Shown piece by piece: positions 1-7,633 of a stretch of 64,000 bases of DNA. The position numbers and the translations under genes are program-made. Source of the stretch: Lachnospiraceae bacterium NK4A144 (lineage in GTDB: Bacteria; Bacillota; Clostridia; Lachnospirales; Lachnospiraceae); NCBI GenBank assembly GCA_000424365.1, contig AUJT01000005.1:1-64000 (forward strand). The letters are read 5' to 3'. The notes beneath the pieces were generated by a model. The model saw only the letters and a program-made list of their open reading frames with translations, was not told where the DNA came from and made no database searches. How positions within the stretch are numbered: the stretch's first letter is position 1; every line of letters begins with the position of its first letter.

Positions 1-43
1 TGACCTCCTTGAAATCAACGATTATGTTTTGTTAATTTCAAGG
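1..43 (-). promoter_or_regulatory. 5' leader and Shine-Dalgarno of a gene starting just left of the window
   Basis: Read on the minus strand, positions 10 to 1 give AAGGAGGTCA, a near-perfect Shine-Dalgarno that must serve a start codon just beyond position 1. The same strand carries an inverted repeat (positions 43-31 and 19-7, 13 pairs including one G-T wobble, 11-nt loop) whose 3' arm includes the AAGG of the Shine-Dalgarno. The folded leader could therefore hide the ribosome site. The gene itself is not visible. Confidence 0.55.
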
Positions 44-96
44 GCCGCTCTCGCTACTTCTAAATGCAATCAGTAGCGAGAGCGGCCGCATTTTTG
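43..96 (+). terminator. Perfect 16-bp GC-rich hairpin, terminator-like on the plus strand
   Basis: Positions 43-58 and 72-87 are perfect inverted repeats of 16 bp (GGCCGCTCTCGCTACT and its complement) with a 13-nt loop. On the plus strand they are followed by GCATTTTTG. It could terminate a plus-strand transcript entering from the left, or be a leader hairpin of the minus-strand gene that starts at the left edge. Confidence 0.45.
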
Positions 97-121
97 AGCT
101 TTCTTGTCAACTGTTTTTTTA

Positions 122-158
122 CAAAAAAATGAGTTAGACCCCTAAAAGAATCTAACTC
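122..158 (-). terminator. Rho-independent terminator of the dtxR operon
   Basis: GAGTTAGA at 131-138 pairs with TCTAACTC at 151-158. On the minus strand the hairpin runs straight into seven T residues (A7 at 123-129 on the plus strand). It is the first terminator downstream of the minus-strand dtxR-like gene. Confidence 0.6.
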
Positions 159-183
159 AAAGTATCTTAACTAAATGACATTG

Positions 184-324
184 GTTCACTCGCTATCAGC
201 TCGTTCCAGTAACTGATTTTGCCAATTAAATCGCCTACGGCGATGGGCAAAATCATAATGGCTCGCCTTATTCTATGGTCGCAACCTCCGCAGCGTAGTG
301 CTCCGGTTGCGTCTGAACAGTAAC
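184..324 (-). repeat. Dispersed structured intergenic repeat, copy A
   Basis: About 141 bp that matches, in opposite orientation, the block at 36996-37140. It contains three nested inverted repeats: CGCAACC (280-286) with GGTTGCG (305-311), a TTTTGCC...GGCAAAA stem around an ATCGCC/GGCGAT hairpin, and an end that reads TGAACAGTAAC. The stem at 280-311 differs from copy B by two paired (compensatory) changes, so base pairing is conserved. No coding capacity is evident. Confidence 0.8.
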
Positions 325-350
325 GTACAAACGGCCATATTATTCGGTCA

Positions 351-725
351 TTATACCTGTTCCGTTTTTCCCTTAATATATTTTTTTATACCACGAAACG
401 TTGATTCGCTTATCACATGCTCGATACGACACGCATCTGCTTCTGCCGTCTTCTCCGATACACTCGCCGTTTCCATAAGGAATCTCGTAAGTGTCCTGTG
501 CCGGTCATAAACTCCGGTTGCCTTTTTCCTGCCCTTATCTGTAAGCTCGAGCTCGCCGCTCTCATCCATAGTGATGTATCCGTCTCTCTTAAGTATTCCT
601 ACTGCTCTGGATACACTCGGTCTTGAAAATCCAAGTTCTTTCGCCACGTCAACCGATCTTACTGTTCCATTTTTCTTTTTCAGGCGATAGATTGTCTCGA
701 TATAGTCTTCTCCTGATTCCTGCAT
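351..725 (-). CDS. DtxR/MntR-family metal-dependent transcriptional regulator
   Basis: The 124-residue protein has an N-terminal winged helix of the iron-dependent-repressor type (residues about 5-65, ESGEDYIETIYRL then a recognition helix with FSRPSVSRAV). A metal-binding and dimerisation domain follows, with the His/Glu/Cys-containing RHRTLTRFL and ADACRIEHVIS segments typical of DtxR/MntR. Members repress iron or manganese uptake genes when loaded with metal. It lacks the SH3-like third domain, as short clostridial members do. It starts 3 bp after the stop of the FeoB-associated protein gene, so the two form one operon, which points to iron as the likely metal. The terminator lies about 190 bp downstream, beyond a dispersed repeat. 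The family call is firm; the metal is inferred. Confidence 0.85.
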   Translation of the reverse strand: MQESGEDYIETIYRLKKKNGTVRSVDVAKELGFSRPSVSRAVGILKRDGYITMDESGELELTDKGRKKATGVYDRHRTLTRFLMETASVSEKTAEADACRIEHVISESTFRGIKKYIKGKTEQV

Positions 726-728
726 TCT

Positions 729-941
729 TTACCCCTGTCTTTTTTCTTCCGCTACCTTTGCCGCACGGATTTCTCTTATCTTCCTCAATTCTTCCTGTTC
801 CTCTGCATAGTGAGCGCAGCTATGACTGCATTTCCCCTGAGCGCATCCTACGCAGTGTCCGCTTTTCTTTTCCATATACAGATAACGGACAGCGATACCT
901 ACACAAATGACCAATATGATAAAAACTATAATTGATGCCAT
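729..941 (-). CDS. FeoB-associated Cys-rich membrane protein
   Basis: A 70-residue protein with one N-terminal membrane helix (about residues 2-22), then a cysteine cluster (CVGCAQGKCSHSC) and a charged C-terminal helix. This is the layout of the small Cys-rich proteins usually found beside feoB. The start is set at 941 because AGGAGG lies 7 bases upstream of that ATG; an in-frame ATG seven codons earlier has no ribosome site. It is co-transcribed with the DtxR-like regulator. No feoA or feoB is visible in the window; the truncated gene off the left edge could be related, but that is not shown. The biochemical role in ferrous iron transport is unclear even in characterised genomes. Confidence 0.75.
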   Translation of the reverse strand: MASIIVFIILVICVGIAVRYLYMEKKSGHCVGCAQGKCSHSCAHYAEEQEELRKIREIRAAKVAEEKRQG

Positions 942-1005
942 TAAAAGCCTCCTGATAAACACAATAAAACACGCAAAGAGTGCTTTAGAGTCATGTTAGC
1001 ATATT

Positions 1006-1860
1006 CTAACGAGCAATGCAAGGTTCTTTACCGTCCTTAAACAGACACATCATCTCATTTGTGAGGCTATAGTTATCGGGCTGTGGGATCACTTCATCCC
1101 TGCTGAGCCAAACAGCTTCTCTGAGCTCCGCGGTATCCATATGAATTTCCCTGCTGCCCTTTACATGGCAGAAAAATCCGATCATTAGGTCATCTACGAT
1201 CCCCCAGGGCTGAGATTTGTAATAATGAAGATTCTCTATCTCAAGTCCTGTTTCTTCCATGACTTCTCTCGCCGCAGTCTCTTCCAAAGTCTCTCCAATC
1301 TCGTTGAATCCTGCAACCAGCGCATAGTATGGATATGCACCACGTGATGCAGCATACTTTGTAAGAAGTATCTTGTCCGCTTCCGGATCTATAATAGCTA
1401 CCACTACTGCCGGAGCTATTTTGGGATACTCCCTCTGTCCGCAAACAGGACAGACTATAGCGCGTTCCTCCTCTGAGCGGATCGTATCTGTTCCACAATG
1501 TCCGCAAAATCTATGAACACTGTACCAATGCGACAGCTGATATGCTGTAAACGCCGCAAACATAAAGTGCTGTGATGCATTTCCTGTCTTTCGTATAACC
1601 CGGATATCCCTATATGCGTATCCATATGATGCATCCGGTGTTTCATGAGGCAAAAAACAACCTGTCCCGTCAAAAGAAAAAAGATATACCGCGTCTTCTA
1701 TATCCTTAAACTCAGATGCTCTCGGAAGCACTATCTCATCTTCGTTTTTTTTACAGAATAGCTCACTTCCCCTAAAAAAGAACAAGATACTGTCCGGTTG
1801 AACCTTTGCATCCGGATCATACTGATTATTTAACACATGCGGTGCAATTTCCTGAAGCAT
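1006..1860 (-). CDS. nudC: NAD(+)/NADH pyrophosphatase (Nudix hydrolase)
   Basis: The 284-residue protein has the NudC architecture: a divergent N-terminal domain, a four-cysteine zinc ribbon (CGHC ... CPVC) and a Nudix domain with the full signature GFNEIGETLEETAAREVMEETG. NudC enzymes hydrolyse NAD(H) to NMN(H) and AMP and remove NAD caps from RNA. The start at 1860 (MLQEIAPHVLNN) is preferred over an in-frame ATG at 1989, because it has an AGAGGG site 6 bases upstream and matches where NudC proteins normally begin. The longer form would add 43 unrelated residues. It is a single-gene unit, divergent from the chemoreceptor gene. An exact copy of the 14-bp intergenic motif lies 29 bp upstream. 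Confidence 0.9.
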   Translation of the reverse strand: MLQEIAPHVLNNQYDPDAKVQPDSILFFFRGSELFCKKNEDEIVLPRASEFKDIEDAVYLFSFDGTGCFLPHETPDASYGYAYRDIRVIRKTGNASQHFMFAAFTAYQLSHWYSVHRFCGHCGTDTIRSEEERAIVCPVCGQREYPKIAPAVVVAIIDPEADKILLTKYAASRGAYPYYALVAGFNEIGETLEETAAREVMEETGLEIENLHYYKSQPWGIVDDLMIGFFCHVKGSREIHMDTAELREAVWLSRDEVIPQPDNYSLTNEMMCLFKDGKEPCIAR

Positions 1861-1888
1861 ATTTACCCTCTTTTCATCTAATGATGTA

Positions 1889-1902
1889 AGGGTCAAAAGT
1901 AA
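1889..1902 (+). repeat. 14-bp intergenic motif AGGGTCAAAAGTAA, copy 1
   Basis: This exact 14-mer recurs at 11946-11959 (minus) and 42991-43004 (plus), with a one-mismatch copy at 11232-11245. All copies lie between genes, close to a start codon. No function is known to me. Confidence 0.6.
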
Positions 1903-2013
1903 ATTTTGCCCCTTACTGATGTCCCGTGCTTTGGGCTGTTCTGAATAGTTAAATACTTTACACCTTTTCTGAAAATAAATCCATTTCAAAGTATACTCTT
2001 TGCTTTCCCCGGT

Positions 2014-2040
2014 TAAAAATTTCTCTTATAGCACCGATAT
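2014..2040 (+). promoter_or_regulatory. Sigma-D (sigma-28, FliA-type) promoter of the chemoreceptor operon
   Basis: TAAA at 2014-2017, a 15-base spacer, then ACCGATAT at 2033-2040. This matches the flagellar/chemotaxis consensus TAAA-N15-GCCGATAT with a single mismatch and lies 46 bases before the chemoreceptor start. Confidence 0.75.
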
Positions 2041-2085
2041 AGACTAAAGATATACATGTTTTTTCTTACAAAGGGGGATAACCAC

Positions 2086-4110
2086 ATGAAAAAACAAAAT
2101 GGGAACAAAAAGCAGCAAAAAAATAATGCTGCCATCAGAAAAAGAGGAAGTATCAGAAATAAGCTCCTCCTCTGCATCATGCCCGTCGTAGTTCTGACGA
2201 TCGTAATAATCGTATTTCTTTCTACGACATTATCACGAAAATATCTGACTTCGATGGCTCAGCAGGCACTGGATTCGTCTATTTCCAATCAGGCTGATAA
2301 TATCGAATCCTGGCTTAATGAAAACATGGAATATTTTTCCACGGTCAAACGTGCCATAGAGTACATGAAGCCCTCCGAAAAGGAACTCCAGACTTTACTT
2401 GACGGATATTATTCTTTTAATGATAATTCCAAAAACGGCTTGTACATAGGCACGTCTACCGGAAAATTTTATAAAGCTTCCGAATCTGATATGGAAGTGT
2501 CCGATCCTACTTCTACCGAATGGTTTAAGCAAGGAATGACGCGCATAAATATGGACTATGGAGGAGCTTATAAAAACAATGATGGACAATACGTTATCAG
2601 TGCGACCGGCATACTTGACGATGGCGAAAGCGATCTGAAAGTTATAGGCGCCAATGTGCCCTTAAATCAGATAAGCATCATCGTTAATTCCGGCGTAAAA
2701 ATGACCGATGCCAGTTCATTTCTGGTGGATACACAAACAGGTACGATCCTTGCCCATCGTGACGGCACTAAGGTATCTTCGACCATATCCGAATCTGATC
2801 CGGACAAATTGATGAGCGGAGTCGCTACTGCTCTGAAAAACAGAAATTACAAAGCTCAGATCATCGGTGATTACATGGTTGACTTTGAAGAAATCGGAAC
2901 AACAGACTGGGTTCTGGTATCTTCGATAAAGACAGACATTATCCTTGCAAATGTTACTAAGCTCGGAAACCTTTTACTACTGATCGGCGTGGCCGCTGTT
3001 ATTATTATTATTTTCCTAATCCTCTTTGTTGTTAATAGAGTAATCGCTCCGTTGTCTGATATTACAAAGAACATTATCGATATGTCCTCAGGCGACTTCA
3101 CTATTTCAGTGACTGCAAACAGCAATGATGAGATCGGTCTCATGGGCAACAAGATTAATGACTTCATTACCAGTATGCGAAGCATGATCTCGTCCATCAG
3201 CACCGCATCTGAAAAACTCGGACGTCAGGCTGATGACAGTGCAACGGTTTCTCAGGAAATGTATGATGCTTCACAATCACAATCTGAAGCCATGCAGCAA
3301 TTAAATGAAACTGTTGATCAGCTCGCTAATGCTGTAAATGAGATCGCTCAGAACGCAACAGTTCTCGCAGGTGTAGTTTCCGATACTAAGGCTAACAGCG
3401 ATAATGCAAATAACCGTATGCAGGAAACTGTAGAAATGTCAAAGAACGGCAGAGCCGGCATGCAGAAACTCAGTGATGCAATGAGTGTTATCGAAAATGC
3501 AAATATAGAACTCGTAGAGTCTATTAATAAGGTTGGCGAAGCATCCGGAAAGATCACAAATATCGTAAGCCTTATCGGAGAAATATCCGAAGAAACAAAT
3601 CTCCTGTCTCTCAATGCTTCTATAGAAGCTGCAAGAGCAGGCGAGGTCGGAAAGGGCTTTGCAGTAGTTGCGACAGAGATAGGAAAGCTCGCACAGACAA
3701 GTTCTGAAAGTGCACAAAGGATCACAGAACTGATCGAAGACGTAAATCACCTGATCCAGGATTCAGTCGATAAAGCAAAAGAAAGTTCTATCAGTATAAG
3801 AGCCAATACTGAACTCATCAACTCGGCTGTAGAAACCTTTGATCAGATTTATGCCAAGGTACAGGCAACTGACGCCGAAGTATCTTCAATGATCGATAAC
3901 ATTAATAAGGTAGATGATGTAGCAACTAACGTAGCAGCCATTTCTGAAGAACAGGCTGCAAGCGCAGATGAAATACTGGAAACAAGTCAGCACATGGTAG
4001 AACAGGCCCGCGGCATCACAACAAACAGCCAGAGCGTATCAGATAATGCTCAGGATCTCGAAAAGACATCCGAAACACTTGCGTCCTATGTTGAGAAGTT
4101 CCGTGTCTGA
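2086..4110 (+). CDS. Methyl-accepting chemotaxis protein (dCache chemoreceptor)
   Basis: The 674-residue transmembrane receptor has a first membrane helix at about 27-49, an extracellular Cache-type ligand-binding domain of about 240 residues, a second membrane helix at about 292-320, a HAMP linker, and a long cytoplasmic coiled coil. The coiled coil carries the conserved signalling tip ([19 protein letters not shown], near residue 505). It would signal to CheA/CheW. The start at 2086 follows AAGGGGG; an ATG ten codons upstream lacks one. The sigma-D-like promoter upstream fits a motility regulon. The next gene, 20 bp downstream, is a periplasmic-type binding lipoprotein, suggesting that the receptor senses the loaded binding protein. 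The ligand is unknown. Confidence 0.93.
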   Translation: MKKQNGNKKQQKNNAAIRKRGSIRNKLLLCIMPVVVLTIVIIVFLSTTLSRKYLTSMAQQALDSSISNQADNIESWLNENMEYFSTVKRAIEYMKPSEKELQTLLDGYYSFNDNSKNGLYIGTSTGKFYKASESDMEVSDPTSTEWFKQGMTRINMDYGGAYKNNDGQYVISATGILDDGESDLKVIGANVPLNQISIIVNSGVKMTDASSFLVDTQTGTILAHRDGTKVSSTISESDPDKLMSGVATALKNRNYKAQIIGDYMVDFEEIGTTDWVLVSSIKTDIILANVTKLGNLLLLIGVAAVIIIIFLILFVVNRVIAPLSDITKNIIDMSSGDFTISVTANSNDEIGLMGNKINDFITSMRSMISSISTASEKLGRQADDSATVSQEMYDASQSQSEAMQQLNETVDQLANAVNEIAQNATVLAGVVSDTKANSDNANNRMQETVEMSKNGRAGMQKLSDAMSVIENANIELVESINKVGEASGKITNIVSLIGEISEETNLLSLNASIEAARAGEVGKGFAVVATEIGKLAQTSSESAQRITELIEDVNHLIQDSVDKAKESSISIRANTELINSAVETFDQIYAKVQATDAEVSSMIDNINKVDDVATNVAAISEEQAASADEILETSQHMVEQARGITTNSQSVSDNAQDLEKTSETLASYVEKFRV

Positions 4111-4130
4111 TCTGAAAGGAAAGGTTGATC

Positions 4131-5123
4131 ATGAATAATAAAACATTATTAAAAAACCTCAGTGTGCTGATGATCTCCATTATGACCATCACACTGCTAA
4201 CCGGATGCGGTTCATCAAATGGAAGTGCCTCCTCCGGCAGCATAAAGATTCTTTACACTATTAATGATAACAATGATTCTTTCCGCGAAAATCTTTACGC
4301 CAGCATAAAGTCCGAAGCAGCTGCCCAAGGCGCCACTCTGGACCTTAGCATGTGCGGAGATAACGTCGAAGATCAGGTAGCCGAAATAACACAGGCAGCC
4401 TCAAAAGGATACTCTGCGATCATCTGTCGTCCGACAGATTCTTCCACAGCTCTCCAGCTGCAGGCTGCGACAACGCTTCCTATCGTATATGTAAACAGCG
4501 CTCCTGACGATTCAGTACTAAAAGCAGATCGTTATATCTACGCAGGTTCTGATGAGGGTGATGCCGGAAAGCTGCAGGCAGAATATGTAATTAAAAAACT
4601 CGGAAATAAATCTTCCATGAACCTCATTATCGTCATGGGAGAAAAGGGACATTCTGCCGCTATTGGTCGTACCAAAGCTATAAAAAATACACTGAAAGAT
4701 GCCGGAATTCAGTACAACATCGTTTTTTCTGACAACGGTCCATCCTGGAGCGTCGAAGATGGAAAGAAACAGATGGATACATTTTATAAAACCGGTCAGT
4801 CCGTTGATGCTATTTTTTGCAACAATGATAATCTGGCTCTCGGCGTTATCGAATCAGTAAAGGCACATAACGAAAATCCTTCTGCTATCCCGATTCTCGG
4901 TGTTGACGCTACTGCTGAAGGATGTGCTTCTGTCGCTGCAGGAGACATGAGCTTTACCGCCCTTCAGAACGCAAAAGGTCAGGGCGAATCTGCCGTAAGA
5001 GCTGCAGTTCTTCTGGCACAGGGAAAGTCTATATCTTCACTGGAAGGAGCAACAAAAGACCGACTCCATGTATTTGTTCCGTTTGAGCCGGTTGACGCTT
5101 CTAATGTAAAGCAGTATCAATGA
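4131..5123 (+). CDS. Sugar-type substrate-binding lipoprotein (Peripla_BP_4 family)
   Basis: A 330-residue ribose/galactose-binding-type protein. It has a lipoprotein signal peptide ending in LLTGC (Cys26), then the two-lobe fold motifs AIICRPTDSSTALQ, IYAGSDEG, KGHSAAIGRTKA, DAIFCNNDNLALG and ILGVDATAEG. Such proteins deliver a ligand to an ABC importer or to a chemoreceptor. The ATG at 4131 is preceded by GGAAAGG; a TTG two codons earlier is unlikely. No ABC permease or ATPase gene is adjacent, and the gene follows the chemoreceptor by 20 bp and is followed by a strong terminator, so a dedicated sensing role is the simplest reading. Ligand class (pentose, hexose or autoinducer-2-like) cannot be decided from sequence. 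Confidence 0.88.
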   Translation: MNNKTLLKNLSVLMISIMTITLLTGCGSSNGSASSGSIKILYTINDNNDSFRENLYASIKSEAAAQGATLDLSMCGDNVEDQVAEITQAASKGYSAIICRPTDSSTALQLQAATTLPIVYVNSAPDDSVLKADRYIYAGSDEGDAGKLQAEYVIKKLGNKSSMNLIIVMGEKGHSAAIGRTKAIKNTLKDAGIQYNIVFSDNGPSWSVEDGKKQMDTFYKTGQSVDAIFCNNDNLALGVIESVKAHNENPSAIPILGVDATAEGCASVAAGDMSFTALQNAKGQGESAVRAAVLLAQGKSISSLEGATKDRLHVFVPFEPVDASNVKQYQ

Positions 5124-5205
5124 ACCTAAAGCTATTTTTGTAACAATGCGTCGTATCCAATGCATGCTGCGTATTTAATTTCAACGGAATTTCCTATAAG
5201 TTAAT

Positions 5206-5240
5206 AAAAAATCAGGCGGGAAAACCTCGCCTGATTTTTT
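5206..5240. terminator. Bidirectional terminator between the binding-protein gene and mobA
   Basis: A 13-bp perfect stem (5206-5218 with 5228-5240) with A-runs on the left and T-runs on the right, so it works on both strands. It ends the chemoreceptor operon on the plus strand and the mob operon on the minus strand; the mobA stop codon lies in its right arm. Confidence 0.9.
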
Positions 5241-5823
5241 ATTTTATAAATTTCTGATAATCTTCACGACTGTTTACATTTACTGTAGACTGATCATCTT
5301 CCCCGAGATCCACATACTGTACTCCTGCTTCTTGGATCACAGACATCATCCGATAATTTTCCTCTTTTACCCTGTTCTCAACGATCGGCAATATGCTTCT
5401 CGGATAAATAGCAAGCAGAGGATGAACTTTCTTATCATAAAGAGTTCGAACCACGCAGCATTTCTGTTCCTTTTCCCAAATCTTTATAAGCTCTCCGATG
5501 ATTTCCTGTGATACAAAGGGCATATCTGATGCTACAACCAGTAATGCCTCTGCATCTATTTTACGCATAGCAGATAGCAAACCACCCATTGGTCCGATAC
5601 CTGCGATCTCATCTATGACCATAGGCAATCCGAGCTTTTCATATGGTTCGGGCGTATTAACAGACAGATATATTTCCGGTATACCATCCATGGCTTCTAT
5701 TATCTTTTGAAAAAAGGTTTTCTCACCGACTTTCAGAAATAATTTGATCTCTCCGCCCATGCGGCTGTTTTTTCCGCCGGTCATGATAAGACCTGCTATT
5801 TTCTCTTTTACCTCAGATTTCAT
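5239..5823 (-). CDS. mobA: Molybdenum cofactor guanylyltransferase
   Basis: The 194-residue protein has the nucleotidyltransferase P-loop AGLIMTGGKNSRMG, a downstream KLFLKVGEKTFFQ segment and the metal-site motif VASDMPF typical of MobA. MobA transfers GMP from GTP to molybdopterin. The ATG at 5823 overlaps the end of moeA by 11 bases, suggesting translational coupling. An alternative ATG at 5859 has AGGAA immediately against it, which is too close for a good ribosome site. It is the last gene of mobB-moeA-mobA. A CTP-using MocA-type activity cannot be excluded from sequence alone. Confidence 0.85.
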   Translation of the reverse strand: MKSEVKEKIAGLIMTGGKNSRMGGEIKLFLKVGEKTFFQKIIEAMDGIPEIYLSVNTPEPYEKLGLPMVIDEIAGIGPMGGLLSAMRKIDAEALLVVASDMPFVSQEIIGELIKIWEKEQKCCVVRTLYDKKVHPLLAIYPRSILPIVENRVKEENYRMMSVIQEAGVQYVDLGEDDQSTVNVNSREDYQKFIK

Positions 5824-7009
5824 ATATCCGAACCCGGTCTCCAACCTTTGCACCCTCATTTCCTGCAGGTATCTCGATCATACAGTTGCAGTGAGCCATT
5901 CCTGATATTGCTCCTGAAGTCTGCAAACCTTCACTGAATACAACCGTATCATCATCTGCATATCCACGCAAAAATCTTTTCATTCCGGATGGTTTTGCTA
6001 GAGCTCCTTTCATCGTAACCAACCGGCTCTTTATCCTTATCCGCTCTGACGGATACATTTTGTACAAAATATTTCTGCCAAGAATTTCAAAGTTTGCAAC
6101 CGCAGCGAATGCATTGCCGGAAAGCGCAAGCACTAGCGTATCCTTGTACATAAAAGCAAGTGTCGGTGATCCAGGCTTAACTTTTACTTTCCAAAACAGC
6201 TTCTTTGCCTTAAGTATCTCCTGTACATCGTGCATTATATCTTTTTCGCCGACCGAAACTCCTCCGGTAGTGATCACGAGATCTGCCTTCTCTGCAATTT
6301 TTTGTATCTTTTCGGCCATCAAATCCGGATCATCAGGGACGATTTCCGCTGATACAGGTGTCATCCCATATTCCATAAGGCGTGAACTTATATATGTATT
6401 ATTTGATTCATATATCTTTCCCGGCTGCACCGGACTTCCGGGCATCAGGAGTTCATCTCCTGTAGAAAAAACTGCAACGCGCGGTTTTCTGTATACCCTT
6501 ACCGTATTCTTTCCAAGAGATGCCAGAACCGCCATGATCCCACTGTTTACCGTCAGGTCTTTTTCAAGGATCACTTCTCCTTTTTTGAAATCTTCGCCTG
6601 CATGGCAGTAGTTACTCCAAGGCTTCTGTCCTTTATATATTCCTACTGTCTCAGCACCGTAGTCAGTGTCTTCCTGCCGTATCACAGTATCGGCTCCGTC
6701 GGGTATCGGCGCACCGGTCATGATACGTACCGCCTCGCCATTTGAGACTTTACCTTTATACACTTCGCCTGCATATACTTTTCCGATGACTTTAAGGATC
6801 ACCGGACTTTCTTCCGATGCATCAAATGTATCCACGCCCTTTACCGCGTATCCATCAAGAGGAGACCGTGGAAAAGGCGGCTGATCAAACTCTGCACAGA
6901 CATCCTCTGCAAGTATCCGTCCGTTACTATCAATAAGCGAAACTTCTTCTGTTTCCTTTATAGGAAGCACATTCTTGCACAGGATCTTTATCGCCTCTTC
7001 TATTTCCAT
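5813..7009 (-). CDS. moeA: Molybdopterin molybdenumtransferase
   Basis: The 398-residue protein covers the full MoeA length. It carries the N-terminal PFPRSPLDGYAVKG motif, the MoCF-binding domain with STGDELLMPG, ITTGGVSVGEKD and ALSGNAFA, and the C-terminal beta-barrel domain. MoeA inserts molybdate into adenylylated molybdopterin. AAAGG lies 8 bases before the start. It sits between mobB (22 bp upstream) and mobA (overlapping), so the three are one operon for late cofactor assembly. The early genes (moaA, moaC, moaE, moaD) are not in the window. The usual SGNP motif reads SGNA here, a mild deviation near the active-site loop. Confidence 0.93.
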   Translation of the reverse strand: MEIEEAIKILCKNVLPIKETEEVSLIDSNGRILAEDVCAEFDQPPFPRSPLDGYAVKGVDTFDASEESPVILKVIGKVYAGEVYKGKVSNGEAVRIMTGAPIPDGADTVIRQEDTDYGAETVGIYKGQKPWSNYCHAGEDFKKGEVILEKDLTVNSGIMAVLASLGKNTVRVYRKPRVAVFSTGDELLMPGSPVQPGKIYESNNTYISSRLMEYGMTPVSAEIVPDDPDLMAEKIQKIAEKADLVITTGGVSVGEKDIMHDVQEILKAKKLFWKVKVKPGSPTLAFMYKDTLVLALSGNAFAAVANFEILGRNILYKMYPSERIRIKSRLVTMKGALAKPSGMKRFLRGYADDDTVVFSEGLQTSGAISGMAHCNCMIEIPAGNEGAKVGDRVRIYEI

Positions 7010-7031
7010 GATCTAGCCTTTCGTGTTAAAA

Positions 7032-7442
7032 CTATTTTTCAGGCAATAAACCTATGATCTCGTCGACAAGCTTTTCCGCAGGAATTACCGGCTCTGCAGG
7101 ATAATTACAGAAGTATCCCGGAAAATCCTTATTCTTAAGACCTTCGATCATTATGATATCCGCTTCCGGAAATGCCTCGGCAATTTTTTGCTCATCCATT
7201 CCTTTACATTCTTTATGGATCATCACTCTGTTTTGAGAGAATACTGCAACTCCATAAGCACCTGCGTCTTTTATCCTCCGGCTGTCCGTCCCCGGTACAT
7301 CCGGTTCAAAGTCATGCCCGTCATGCTTTATGACCGCTACTTTATATCCTTTTTCCGAAAGGATTTTCACGACCTTTGTCATAAGTGTAGTCTTTCCGGA
7401 ATTTTTATATCCGCGGATAGCATAAAAGAAAGGTTTATTCAT
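7032..7442 (-). CDS. mobB: Molybdopterin-guanine dinucleotide biosynthesis adaptor protein
   Basis: The 136-residue P-loop GTPase begins with the Walker A AIRGYKNSGKTTL and contains the IKHDGHDFEPDVPGTDSRRIKDAGA segment that marks MobB. MobB binds GTP and helps MobA attach the guanine dinucleotide. It is the first gene of the mobB-moeA-mobA operon. Length is short for the family but includes all core motifs. Confidence 0.88.
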   Translation of the reverse strand: MNKPFFYAIRGYKNSGKTTLMTKVVKILSEKGYKVAVIKHDGHDFEPDVPGTDSRRIKDAGAYGVAVFSQNRVMIHKECKGMDEQKIAEAFPEADIIMIEGLKNKDFPGYFCNYPAEPVIPAEKLVDEIIGLLPEK

Positions 7443-7633
7443 TCAACGTCCTTTACAATTAATATGAAACGATGTGTTTCCTAATTTCTCACCAAAGTAT
7501 ACCGCAGCTTTATTACATGCCACAATACCTATTGCCATGGGTGATTTAAAAAGGCTAAAATTAACGTCTGTATAAAAATTGTATTTTGACGATATATACT
7601 ATGAACTAGTGAAGTCGTGGGGAGTTGAAAACA

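Noticed and set aside
7569-7600. Sigma-28 promoter before the GGDEF gene (GACGATAT)
   Set aside because: The nearest TAAA is 11 bases away, not 15, so the match seen for the chemoreceptor is not reproduced.
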